Of a stretch of 64,000 bases of DNA, positions 12,803 through 24,861 are shown one piece after another. This DNA is from Quillaja saponaria (taxonomy: Eukaryota; Streptophyta; Magnoliopsida; Fabales; Quillajaceae). The notes beneath the pieces are model-generated. The model saw only the letters and a program-made list of their open reading frames with translations, was not told the origin of the DNA and made no database searches. How positions within the stretch are numbered: position 1 is the stretch's first letter; each line of letters begins with the position of its first letter. Location of the stretch: the NCBI GenBank assembly GCA_029379385.1, contig CM055607.1, positions 12,648,001 to 12,712,000 of the forward strand, written 5' to 3'. Position numbers and translations under genes: made by a program.

Positions 12803-15800
12803 TTCTCGCTATGCTTAAGTATATTGTTTTTAGACCATATAAATGTTTTATTGTAAAGATAGTGACTAGTTGTCGCAACTGCACCTATTTTTATGCAGTA
12901 TCTGCATGTGTATTTGGTAAATTTAGATGTTCTTTTAGTAGTACTAATTTATGTATGAAAACTCTACCAAAAGAAAATTGTGTAGGTGTATGTTCTTCTG
13001 TCCTATATATTAATTTGGTGATGATCTTATTATTCATGCCTTTAGTGCGTTGGTTTTACAAGTGCATAGCCATACACTGGCTGCTGTTCCTGCATCGAAC
13101 CTCCCATGTCATTTGTAGGCATCATTCGAGGAATTGTGGGACAAAGCTTAATGATCAAAGCTTCTTTTATTCAAAGTTGACTCCGGCCTAAGACCACCTC
13201 ACCCAACCTAAAAGAATCTAAAGAACGAACATCATCCCAGACAAATAAAGACTGGTCCATGCCAGTACATGTTTTATGAAGTATCTTTTGAATAAAGTAT
13301 ACATGGTCTCTTTTGAATTGGGATTTCCAAAAGGAATTTCTTACTTGCCTTTCAAGGGAGAAAACTCAGAATTCATACAGTAATGATGAAGCTATCTAGG
13401 ACCACTATGGTTGCAACACTATATATTGACATCATATTATAAAGTTACTGCAATTTTTTAAACTTAAGTAGTTTTAACTGGTTTAAATGGTTAGATGAGA
13501 TTTAAGACTGAGTTTGAAACTTTACTAGTTTTAAGGTCCAAGACTGGGTTTAATTTCTTACAAGTTTCTTTTTATTTTTCTTTGCCATGAATTCACGGGA
13601 TTCAGGAGAGAAAGGAGAGTTTGACATTTGCACCAAATCCTCTACTTTAGCATAACAGTAATTGCACCCCTTATATGTGTATTTGAATTTGGAAAAGCAC
13701 CTTAAACCAAAAAAAGAAAAACAACAAAGAATGTGTGGTAGAGAACTAATATAGGGTTTGAGTATTTATTAGTGGCCTTTGTTGTGAGAGCCTATGAAGT
13801 TTTACTATGATACTTGATGGAGCTACGTGTGTGAGTCTGAAGTCTAAACCATAATGATACTCATTCTATATATGATAATTTTGTTGTTCTAAATTCATGT
13901 TATTATAGTGTAGAAAGTTTTTTTCTATCTGGCTGAATATAAAGAGTGAGAAAGGTAAAGATGCTCATGCATGCAAGTATAAAGAATAAAATCAAAATAT
14001 TATTTCGTTTCCACTCTTTTTCTATTTGTCCCTTTCCCTGAAGTATCTGCAGTAGAATTATAGGATTTTGTGTTGATTCTGAAAAAAAAAAAAAAAAAAA
14101 AAAAAGTTGATGTATAACCAATTATTTAAAATGGAAAGTAAGAGATTGTAAATAACAAACAATTATAACTTTGACAACTTCATTATTTGTTAACTTTATT
14201 CAGATAAAATGTAGTTATATGTTAAATCTTAACTAAAATAAGATTAAAAAAAAAGAAAAGGTTCAGTTATTCAAGTAACTAACTATTTGAATAAGTCAAA
14301 ATAAATAAATAATTTGACATATATCATTTTTCATTATATTTTTAACATAGATAGTATATAAATTCATGTGAGAAACTCATAATTAAAGAGAAAATATCCA
14401 TCACATGGACAAACCTGGCACCTCGTGATCCCAGCACCTATATCTTAACTAATTGAGCTAAGATTTCATTGGCAATAATTTGACATATATCATTTGCATC
14501 ATAATTATATTTTTACACATAAAAAATTTAATTAAAAATTCAAATGCCCATTAAAGGAGAAAAAAAAAAAAAAAAACTAAAGAATGACCATTATAAAATT
14601 TTATATTTATAATTTAATCTTTGCTCACTATTTAAAGTCAAAATAAATATATAATTTGATGAGTCTTTATTTTATAACGATAATTCAATTGAAATAGAAT
14701 GTATTTATACAAAAGTATCAATTTAAATAATGAAAATAAAATCAACAATATAATTACAAACAAAAAAAACACAAATTTTGAAAATTTTAAAATAAAAATA
14801 AAAATAAGAGATTAATAACCAATTTAACAAGTTAAGTAGTTTTTAAATTAAGTCAATAAAAATATTATTAGCATGTATTAAATCTAAATTAAAAAATTAA
14901 TTATTTAAGTAATTAAAATTTTTTCTAAAATATTTAAATATATTTTATAGTTTTAAGTTTGATCAAATAAAACAATCATTTTCTTTACTACAGAATAATA
15001 GACAGACAAATAGAGTGTATAAAAGTAAGACCTTTAAATAAAATTTTTAATTTGGTTTGCATACAGAACTGTAGTATGCTAAAAAAAAAAAAAAAATTAA
15101 AATCTAATTACTGACTAATTTTTTTAATATAAATTTGAAGGAAGAATTAATTTAAAACAAAATTTAAAAAAAGTAACAAATTGGGTGGAATCTTCTAAGG
15201 AAAAGTAATAAAAACTTATTTTTGAAAAGTATAATATTTTCTTTACCACATAAAAATAAATAAATAAATTGAGAATGTAAAAGTAAGTTTAAATCTATTT
15301 TTTAATTGAATTTTGATGCAGAAGTGTGGTAGGTTAAAACAAATGAAGAGTAAATTATTTCAACCTTTTCTAAATTTTACCAAAATTACGTTGGATCTCC
15401 CATCTACTAAATCTTACACATACCTCTTCTAAAATTTGAAAACATTTGTTAAAATTTAACCCAAACTCTAAAATTTTAACAAAAAGACAGTTATTATGTT
15501 CTTATTATATTAATTTAGTGATGAAATTATTCAACTTAAAATAAGATACAAATCAACAAGGATTAGGTACAGTAATAACCGAAACTTGAGAACACAATTT
15601 CAAATTTTGAAACAGACAATTATTGGGAGGGACAAAATTTCGGTGGAGATTGCAGGGGTTTACTCCCCTTGGTACTTTGCACAGATGCCGAGTTCATCTA
15701 CTAAATGTATTAGCTACAATCGAAAGTTCTGAGTAACTTCTAATTGTATAATATGTTAGATCTTTTCAACATTGGCCAACCGAGACTCATTAATTTGTAG

Positions 15801-15808
15801 GCAATACT
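12803..15808. other. 3' flank of carboxylesterase and AT-rich spacer
   Basis: The first few hundred bases are probably 3' UTR; an AATAAA occurs at 13244-13249, though it is far from the stop. The ORF at 12811-13191 is cysteine-rich, has no family resemblance and follows the stop codon directly, so I treat it as UTR. From 13.9 to 15.6 kb the DNA is extremely AT-rich, with A tracts at about 14082-14105, 14561-14576 and 15081-15096. Confidence 0.55.
14400..14475 (-). repeat. tRNA-like relic
   Basis: On the minus strand an A-box-like CTTAGCTCAATTAGTTAAG is followed by a B-box-like GAGGTGCCAGGTTTGTCC. The layout matches decayed tRNA-derived SINE heads. No complete cloverleaf and no target duplication could be found. 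Confidence 0.35.
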
Positions 15809-16130
15809 GATCACCAGCACGGAGAGATCACCGACGAAATCCCCGGACTCATAGTTTACAAAGATTGACAAGTTGAAAGGCCTTCAATGATACCTCTTGT
15901 TCCCTGCACTGCAGCACTTGAGCCTGGAATAACAGCAAAAGATGTTTTATCAACAAAAGACACTTAACTTACGAGCAAGAATATATGTCCCAAGCTCTCC
16001 TCACAAGCTTCCTCTCTCTTTGTTTATTTCCATGGTGGTGGGTTTTGTGTTGGCTCTGCTGATTGGAGCTGTTACCATGAATTTCTAGCCAGTCTCACAT
16101 CTAAAGCAAATTGTGTCATCGTCTTCATCA
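15809..16130 (+). pseudogene. Truncated carboxylesterase pseudogene (tandem relative of the 11774 gene)
   Basis: The sequence aligns with residues of about 20-123 of the upstream carboxylesterase. Readable pieces are DQHGEITDEIPGLIVYKD, then a TGA stop at 15866-15868, then QVERPSMIP and, after frame changes, [20 protein letters not shown]. The oxyanion motif HGGG survives, but similarity stops just after the ANCVIV segment, before the GDSAG nucleophile elbow. At least one stop and two frameshifts are present. It is a dead 5' fragment, most likely of a tandem duplicate. The DNA between the two copies is not visibly duplicated. Confidence 0.88.
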
Positions 16131-17311
16131 TCTTTGTGAATTATAACTGATTTTATGATAATTAGTGATTTTATTGAAATTCTAAATTTTAAAATTAATT
16201 ATAATAACTACGAAATTCTCATAACCATTCTTTTGCTACAATTTATTGATCTTCCATAGTTACAATAAAATATTTCAGGTTACGAGTCTTTATTCAACAG
16301 CTTAACATGAGAAGGAAAGACTTAAAAAGTATTATATTTTGCCTTAACTGGAGGAAGAGATGATCTTTCCAGTACAACCAGAAATAATGAGCCATGTCAG
16401 CTACTTTTGCATCGGATTAATTAGAAATGCATAACTCAATTGCAACAAGAAACAGAAAATTAATCAAGGTATGTGATTGCATCAATGGTCAGAGTGGGAT
16501 TTAATTTCAAGGGAATCAGCTGTCAGGTGGATCGGGGCATTGGAAAAGTCTGGTAAGTATCACGTTGATGAACTTTGATTGAATTTAATACCATGTCAGA
16601 TTTTGGAGCTGTAAACTCGATTCCTAGCATGCATCTGTAATTCATTACATATAATCGGAATAAATATTAAGCAAGATTTTACATACCATTTTGGATTTTT
16701 TTTTTACTTTGCTGCTACAGAAGATACCATTTTTGATCACTCTTTCAAGTTTCAGTAATTGAATTGGTTACATTGCGTTTACTAATTAAGATACAACTTT
16801 TGAGGATCATTTTGACGTTTTATTTTTTCAAGTTAATTAAAGAAGACATTGCTTTCAATGTACTCAAAAGAAACAAAATAAATGAAAAAGACTTGGTTGG
16901 CCACTTGACAACGAAGATTCAAATATCAGTCTTTTCTTACAAAAGGATCAACAATATGCCGACTAAGATGGACAGCAATTTTAAGGTTGTTTATGCAAGG
17001 AAAACATCCAAGGAAGCAATAATTTGCTTCTCAAAGCAAGTGATTCACCACTCACAACTTGCTGACACAGATAAGGGGTTCCAAGTTTTTAACTTCCTCT
17101 TGAAATCTTCATTCTTCATCCACCTTTCCCTGCATATTCCAGCAAAAAATATCATTATGTAGGAATTCATGAAACTTCAACATGCGTACGAGTCCCTAAG
17201 CTATGGTAGTTTCAATTACAATGGTTATTACATGTGAACTTCAGAAAAAAAAGTACATAAGGTAGGTCAAATGAGTAAAGGCGGTTTCCTGGAAAATACT
17301 GACCTTTTCCC
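16131..17311. other. Intergenic spacer
   Basis: No supported gene. A 132-codon open frame on the plus strand (16764-17162) has no recognisable motif and starts inside AT-rich spacer. Part of the stretch next to 17311 is likely the 3' UTR of the FDM gene, which runs leftwards from its stop. Confidence 0.5.
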
Positions 17312-20300
17312 TCATGTTCTCTTGCGCTTAAGAGATTTGATATGACTCACAATGTAGGCAATGACCTCTTTTAAAGTGGCTTTTCTTTTCTCCTTGAAGT
17401 TCCAAAGCTCTGAAACAGTGTATCTACCACTCGGGTTATACTCATTCAACTCTTGAAAGGCTGTAACAACAGCCGTATAAATCTGCTCACCCCATTCCTC
17501 TTTGAGACTTCGTAACTTATCATCGTTTCCATCTAAAACTTCCTGCACCAAGCAACATGCTTTCATATATGTAGAAGACATATACAACAAAAATATATTG
17601 TGAAAACAGGAAAGAATGTGTGTTGCTGTCAAAAAGACTTGCCTGAGGGTTCCCATCAACTTGGACAACCTTGAGAGGATACCAGGCTGGATCCTTCAAG
17701 TTCTCCTGCCACAAGGACAGTAGGATAGAGGCCTGAATATCAGCTTCTCCAAGAGGAAATCTTTCCTTGCAAGCATTTTTGAATGGCTTGTCATCAATTT
17801 CGCCCATTCTTTTGATACCAATATTTGTTCGAGGAGCCAAAATTTCATTTAAACCCTAGAAAAAGACTCAATATTCAGGTATCAAAATATACTTTCAGAA
17901 AATTAAACTAACTATATAAAATTTTCATCAGGAAAAGGGAATGGGGAAAAAGAAACATTACAAAACAATAAATATTTGGTTTAGCAAGACTAGATGCCTA
18001 TATTAATATGATCAATAGGAAGTCTTCTAGTAAACATTCAGATTACATGATAGCAGCAGATTACCCATACCATAGTCAGTACTACTTAAGCTGATAATTC
18101 AAACTATCATCAGTCCAAGTGCTAACAGCAAGCAGCATACTAAACAAGGCATTTCTAATTTTATATGGTAGTCTGGTGCTAAACGTCAAAAGCACACATG
18201 TTCGAGCAATACTCCTTGCCAGTGCTTCCTCAATCCAATCACTCATATTAAGCAACATATTTTAACAAGGCATTTCTTGCTTGCTTGGTAATCTTGTTTA
18301 AAAAATCACACCTCCCACCCCCCCCACCCCCCCCCCCCCCCCACAGAAAAAAAAAAAAAAAAAAAAAACCCACAACACACACAAGCAAACAATGAACGAA
18401 TATAGATAGGAGTAAAACATATACTAACAGCATGTGGTCCAAAAGCAATACAAAATGAAAGCATCATACATCAATCAGTTCTTTGCGAGCTTCCTGAAGC
18501 TCATCATTGCTGTAGCGCTCCTTTGTGATTAGAGTCTGATTCATGCTTTCTAGATCTTCCAAATCTTCTATTTTTTGTTTTAGTTCATCATTCATTTCTT
18601 CCATCTTCTTCTTGACAGCTGTATCATCTTCATCACCAAGATGCTTCATCACCTGCAATTTCCCTTTTAACTCTTCAATTTCCATCTCTAGCTTCTGTTT
18701 AGCATCCAACTGTTTTTCCAATAGAAGTATCTTGTTCAGGGCTTCCTCTTTCTCCCTCTAAAAAGTATAAAATCAGGTAATTATTTATCTTGTAAAAGAG
18801 TAAATGACAATAACAATAAATACCAACTGTCATTTATAAGCCTAAAAACCAAAAGGCAGACCTTTTGCTCTTCGACAAGCCTCAAGACATTCTCATCAGA
18901 TTTTTTCTGCTCCATGGAAGCCAACTGAAGTGAATTGTTCCTCACATCTTTCTAGAAGGACAAAAGTGTAGATTAGTAACCATCACAAAGAACGATATAA
19001 ATGCCAACGTTTTTAGAGTCTAAGGGCATCTCCTCTGTTGTTAGGAACAAGGTGGACAGAGATATGTTCGGTGTATTAGCCTCCAGGTGCATGTTTGAGT
19101 TATTTACCAAGCAACAAAATAACAAATAACTGATTTTTTAGGGACCACAGTTCTAGAGTTCTATATCATTGTCTTAATGAAATATATGAATACTAGTTGC
19201 TTTTAGATTTAATGTCAAAAAACATTAAAAAGAAGTGTAGTAACCCACAACATTAACCCCTTTTTTTACCTATTTTTTAATATCTGTTTGTCCTTATGAT
19301 TAGGGAAAAACTTAACACATTATCATGTATGAAGATATCTAATGACTTAAACCCAGTCCAGTAATGGTGAAAGACTAAGGGTAAGATCGGGTCAACTGCA
19401 AAGGTTAGTAAAAGTGAATTTTAAACTTAAGATACATAGAAATTGGATAAGAGCGGAAAATCAAAAGGCTAAAAACCTTCTATAGATTCAAATATTAAGG
19501 TCACTGGAATATGTCATAGATATTACCTTCTCCCTGTCCTCCTCAAGTTGTTGTCTCTCTTGCTCAGTTAGAACTTCACGTCGGTTCAATTCCTTGCTGC
19601 GCAAATCAAGAATCTTCTTCTTCCTCTCCAATTCCTCACTCAATTTTTCTTGCTCATCTAATATCTGCCGTACTTTTTCACGTGCACGCCACTGCAGCTT
19701 CCTTGTTTCTAACAAAGTGGAGAAATGGACATGTTGTTAGTTGTTACTTTATCAGATCATATATATTTCCAATATGTGTTTGTGGGCATGTGAGTGTATC
19801 AACTATACATATGATTGGCATTTTAACACAGTCACTGTTTTATGCAATGCAAAATAATGCATTTCAATACAATGACGATGGCAACCTTCTGTAAGATGGC
19901 CTTATAATCTTAGAACTTATGACTTGTTCAGTGATAACATGAATGCCCAGTAGGACTGTAACACTATTGAAGAACACTTTTCTATGTGGCGAACCAACAT
20001 GATATGGACATAAGCATGGGGAAATCCATTCTAGACATGACTAAATATTGAATATGTGAATACATTTAGAATGTCCTACACTCGTTTGATCATTTTAGCT
20101 CGTTCTCAGCTTATAGTTATAACTATCCCCAACAATTCAGTCCTTAGTTCTGTCTATTGTACTTGACATTAGAAATTTCATGCTTCCACATAAAATGTTC
20201 AACTCGATTCACGTATGATATTGTATCAAGCATGAGGAGACGTTGATCCCCAAGATGTGTCCATGCAATTATGTATAACAGATTTTACCATACACATAAG

Positions 20301-21260
20301 CACATACCAAATATCTCTAGATTTATAATGCAAGCAGACAGAGTTGCACTCTGACACACAGAGAAACAAACCTTCTTCAAAAGCATAGTGCAGCTTGTCT
20401 TTCTCTTCAAGCATCCTGCTTAAGGACATAGTTTTCTCATTGTATTGGTACTGAATCTTGTTTAGATTTTCAATGGTTAAATCAATTTCATTGGCTAGGT
20501 TAGCCACGACAGTATTTCTGCTTTCAGATGCTTCTTGAACGATATCAGAAATTGTTCTCAACTTTCCTTTCTTGCGTAGGTACTCTCCTATTGGACCAGC
20601 AGAATCATAATCATCAGCACGTGCAAACCACCCAAAAATGTTTGAGCTAGGATTTGATTTCCCAGATACCCAATTCTTTTTACCATGATGCTCAGCATCA
20701 AATGTCTTTTCGAAGTCAGTGGCATTCACAAAACCATTCCAGTCATTGTTAAATTCCACTACAGCTTGAATAGTGAGGTCATCTTTATTCAAGAAAGTAC
20801 GAATATCTAAGGGTCTGTATTTGGAAAACCGCTTCAACAAGTATCCAGAGACATTATCCTTTGGCTCGTTCTTTATATTAACAATTATGCCAGTCCAAGG
20901 CCATACATAAAGATCATTTTGCTCCACAGTTGGATTAACAGGCGGTGGTAAAGTTGGCCGTTGGATTTGCTCTGCTTCACTGGCTAGATCAGTCTCCAAA
21001 AACTTTGCCAAGGCAAGGTGGTAGGCCTTTTGTTTTGCACTCCTGTTGGCAGAACCCTTCCCCACTCCTGAAGCATGTTGGAGCAAGTCCTTATACTTGT
21101 AATCTTGTTTCTTCTTCCCAGCACAGAAAGGGCATCTGAGGGTGCCATTTAAACTTTTTACCTTGTACTTTCCAGATTTTAACTGCTCATATGGTTTCTC
21201 TTTATACTCCTCAATCTCAGACTCACTAATATCTGAGTCTTCTTCAGAGCTGTAATCCAT
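17312..21260 (-). CDS. FDM1-like: FACTOR OF DNA METHYLATION / IDN2-like XS-XH protein
   Basis: Plant-specific SGS3-related protein of the IDN2/FDM family. These proteins bind dsRNA with 5' overhangs and help RNA polymerase V transcripts guide DRM2 in RNA-directed DNA methylation in the nucleus. Six coding exons (minus): 21260-20372, 19708-19527, 18951-18862, 18757-18470, 17855-17643 and 17542-17312. The 1893 nt encode 630 residues, close to Arabidopsis FDM1. Domains in order: an acidic N-terminus; zf-XS at about 39-88 (C43, C46, H62 and probably H81); XS at about 115-230 (YVWPWTGIIVNI, DFEKTFDAEHHGK); a long coiled coil at about 245-480; XH from about 487 to the end (RTNIGIKRMGEID, ending SLKRKRT). 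All frames join cleanly and no domain is missing. Intron 6 uses a GC donor. Which FDM paralogue it is cannot be settled here; the zf-XS domain separates it from short forms lacking it. Confidence 0.94.
17543..17642 (-). other. GC-AG intron 6 of the FDM-like gene
   Basis: The donor reads CAG|GCAAGT and the acceptor GTGCAG|GAAG. Only this junction keeps the XH domain frame (DGNPQ|EVLDGNDDKL). GC-AG introns are a small but spliceosome-compatible class and need a strong consensus around the donor, which is present. Confidence 0.85.
18311..18368 (-). repeat. Homopolymer block in FDM intron 5 (C tracts then A tract on the plus strand)
   Basis: On the plus strand there are C runs of 3, 8 and 16 bases, followed by ACAG and an A run of about 22. 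In the pre-mRNA this reads as a long U tract followed by long G tracts, able to form a G-quadruplex. Length is unreliable in such runs because of sequencing error. Confidence 0.85.
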
Positions 21261-21265
21261 CAGAG

Positions 21266-22430
21266 TCTATCCAAACAACAAAATCAATATCAGAAGGAAA
21301 AGTGTAATATGTGTATAATGCTCAAAAGTAGTACCCCTCATAAGTAAACAGAAGATAGCATAGAGCAGCACAACAAAACATCATAGTAACTATGTTATTT
21401 TGTCATCATTTGACATACAAAATTGTTTCTAACGAATGTTGAAGCATAAGAAAGCAGTGTGACTATTAATTACATTAAAGTTCTTTCCACTGAATGTGTA
21501 TGACATTTGGAAACTAGTAGTTTTGAAGCGTTAGGATGAATGGAATTAAAGCAGAAAAAATGTTTGGACAGTAAGTCAACCTTATAAGGTTTCCTTGCAA
21601 GAGCATGATGAGGAAAGTGAATTAAATGGATTGGCATTATTACCCTGTGGTTTTATCAATATTTAGTTCATACCGGTTTATCATTTTATGTACATTAGGA
21701 CATAAAAAAAGGTATGGCACTCAAATCACCATCTATTCTCATTGTTAACAGAAAGAAACGACTAATATAGGGAAATGATCTAATATAAAATTCAACAAAA
21801 AATAAGGGAAATGAAAATCAGAACAACAAAATGTCAATTCGTTGCAAACACTTCAGAAAGCTCCAAGAGAATATGGTAACTTCTCTGAGTATGATCAGGG
21901 GAATTTTTTTTTTTTTTTTTTTTCTTCTTTTGCTTCAAAGAAGATAATCATTTTTAACATGAGTAAAGTACTAGTGCAGATTATAGGCCGAATTCAAGAT
22001 CATATATGATTTGAATATGGTTTCTTCACGTTTTGCTTAACAATTCAAGAACATTTCAGCAAATGGGGGCAATGGGTTCCAAACAAAAACAAATCTGCTA
22101 ATACCAATCATAAATATGCAATAAATTGGAAATACTATGAATTCTACACCATAACGAAGAAGCAGAAAAGGAAATTCAACAATACTAAACCTTCAAACCA
22201 TGAATATAATAAGCCACATTCACAGAAAAACTCACAGCCATTGTCAGATAGAGATAGTACACACCTTATTATTCCAAAAAATCAACGATTCGAGCTCCGA
22301 ATAGGCCTAGAAATTCAAGCGAAAGGGAGAGAGGGAGTGGAACTTACATCAGACGATTTCCTTTTCTTCTTCCGGTTCTCCTGAAGAATGGTCAGAAGCT
22401 CAACTGAGAGCAAGCCCTAGACCACCACAT
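21266..22430 (-). other. 5' UTR exon and 1.08-kb leader intron of the FDM-like gene
   Basis: The coding exon begins only 6 bases after a splice acceptor (exon start 21266). A matching donor (GAT|GTAAGTT) ends an upstream exon at 22348, so the intron would be 22347-21267. The upstream exon includes CTTGCTCTCAGTTGAGC and a purine-rich AGGAGAACCGGAAGAAGAA stretch with no in-frame start. The 5' end near 22430 is a guess from the drop in sequence complexity. The intron holds an 18-base T run near 21906. Confidence 0.65.
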
Positions 22431-22700
22431 GAGTAAAAATGATATTTTGACAGAGATTATTCTGTGTATCGATTCTACGTAGTATGGGTAAATAATCTTT
22501 TATTATAGGTTAGATAGATTGACTACTAGGATGCAGCGTGGTATTGGGAGCACTTGATTACTTGTACAACTTCAAATTAATGTGCGGCCTTTCCAACTGA
22601 CAAGCAGTCACTTGCATGGCATATTATTGGATAAGAGGGACCTGGATCCAGTAAATATTAAATGATGTATATCTTATTATTTTATTAGTTACAATATTTG

Positions 22701-22731
<31 letters not shown>

Positions 22732-22853
22732 CAGCTAGTTTTGGTCTTACTTTTAAAAAAAAAATAAAAACTACTTAAATTAAACATTAAAATTATAACA
22801 ATTTTTATAATTTAGTTATTAAACAATGACTTAATTATCAAAATATATAAAAC
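22431..22853. other. Presumed promoter region of the FDM-like gene
   Basis: AT-rich sequence between the 5' UTR exon and the inverted repeat, with a T run at about 22705-22731. No single TATA element stands out. Confidence 0.45.
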
Positions 22854-23325
22854 TCGTTTGACGCATTGTATAAAGATAACATGAAAATATAAGATTATTC
22901 AGTTGTCTTTTATATATTTAACAACAATATGATAGTATATAGTTATATTATTACTTTTTTTATATTATGTCTAATAATATAAAATTATATAATAAAGATG
23001 AAAAATATAAGACAACAGTATAATAATTATAAAATTATGCACGCAGCTTGATATATTGTACAATTATATACTATATAATCTTATATAATGAGCCAAACAA
23101 GTCCATAGTCCTCAATTGTACAATATATCAAGCTGCGTGCATAATTTTATAATTATTATACTGTTGTCTTATATTTTTCATCTTTATTATATAATTTTAT
23201 ATTATTAGACATAATATAAAAAAAGTAATAATATAACTATATACTATCATATTGTTGTTAAATATATAAAAGACAACTGAATAATCTTATATTTTCATGT
23301 TATCTTTATACAATGCGTCAAACGA
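22854..23325. repeat. Perfect 212-bp inverted repeat (head-to-head MITE duplication) with 48-bp loop
   Basis: Bases 22854-23065 and 23114-23325 are exact reverse complements over 212 bp, checked base by base, with a 48-bp spacer at 23066-23113. The left half plus the loop looks like one whole MITE: its outer end GTTTGACGCATTGTATAA resembles the reverse complement of the loop end, GTTTGGCTCATTATATAA. The right half is then an inverted second copy lacking that inner end. The unit 22855-23324 is bordered on both sides by ACT (22852-22854 and 23325-23327), a possible 3-bp target duplication. A transcript through it would fold into a long hairpin. Confidence 0.95.
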
Positions 23326-24861
23326 CTCAAAAAATAATGACATATCATTTTTTTTATACATCCTAATATTCTTTTCTCTTTCTTCTATATATATATTTTA
23401 TTTTTTAATATTTTTCTAGCTATTTCTTAAAATTTATTATTGATGAACAACAAAATGCATCATTTCTTTCTTTTGTTTTAGTTAACTTGATTATTTAGAA
23501 AAATTAATTAATTAATATATATATTTAATAACATCAATAATATGATTATTATTATTTTTTAATTCTATTTTTTTGACGTTATTCACCATAAACACAATTT
23601 TATGAATATATAAAAACATATTTAATTTTGTATAAAATTTATGTTTTGTCTCATAATAGATAATAATAAAAATAAAAAGGCAAAATAAAATATAATGTCA
23701 TATTAGTTAATACTTTTTAATATTCATCTTAAACATTTAATTAGTTCAGTAACAAGATACAAGCCAAAAAATAAAATTAAATACTAGATATAGAAAGAAA
23801 GAAAAAAATAATAATATGTAAAAAATTTGTCATTTTATTATTTTTCAGTAACTTTACTCATTGATTTTAAATAAGTATCTCAAACGATATTTAAAAAAAA
23901 AAAAGATTTTAATTTAAAAATAATGTCCAAGTTGCTATGCTTAAATAATTATTTACTCTTATACAATAAACTATATTACAATATTATAAAATTCAAAGAT
24001 GGACACATAACTTGAGACAAAAAATTCACAAATAATAATTTTAAAAAAATTAATCACGCATGTGAACATTAGGACTAAGACCTCATTAACATTTTGGGTC
24101 TTACTTTCACTCCATCTCCTTTTTCATTCATTAAATAAGTTCAGCTCTTTCTTTTACAAAAAATAAAAAAGAGAGTTTAATTTTAAATGAATTAGACTAA
24201 TTTTTCTTGAGTTTTTATTTTTTGGATGTTTTTTCTAGAACTTTTTAAAACATAACACTATTTCTCAAAATGTCAATAAAGTCATATAATGTATGGACAT
24301 AATATTTTTATTTCATATCTTAACAACATTGAAAATATAAATTAAAAAAATAATATCTGTACATATTCAAAAATTAAAATTTTAAAAATAATCACTCTTA
24401 ATTACTATTATGCTTTCAGAATTTCGTCCTCTTTCATTTAAGTCCTTTAAGACTTTTTATTTTCAATTTATCCTTTAAATTTAACATCTCTTAATCAAAT
24501 TGCATTCTTTTATTCTCCTATTAAATACTAAAAATGATATTTATTGAAATAATTATATTATTTAAGTTATATTTTTCTGTCATGTTAAATTACATGTTTA
24601 TGTATATATATATATATAAAATAAAATTAAGTAGTAGCTTAGTACTAAGAAATGTGTACTTTGCTAATTGATTTCTTGGGTTTGAATTTCTTCCAGAGTA
24701 AAATTCTCATAAATTTTTTAATTATGACATTTTGTCATGCATTTAATTAACCAATGTGTGCATAAGTCAACCCACACACACTGACCATAATTAAAATTAT
24801 ATGTTCACTTCACATAATTTGTGTAAATGTACAATTTTATAAATCAAATATACTTACTTAA
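23326..24861. other. AT-rich transposon-type spacer
   Basis: No ORF or element ends that I can support. A tRNA-like relic on the plus strand lies at about 24635-24705 (TAGCTTAGTACTAAG then TGGGTTTGAATTTC). Confidence 0.45.

Noticed and set aside
12811..13191. 126-codon ORF directly after the carboxylesterase stop
   Set aside because: No recognisable motif, odd Cys-rich composition, and it lies where the 3' UTR is expected.
16764..17162. 132-codon ORF on the plus strand
   Set aside because: No family resemblance, AT-rich spacer codon use, no promoter or leader.
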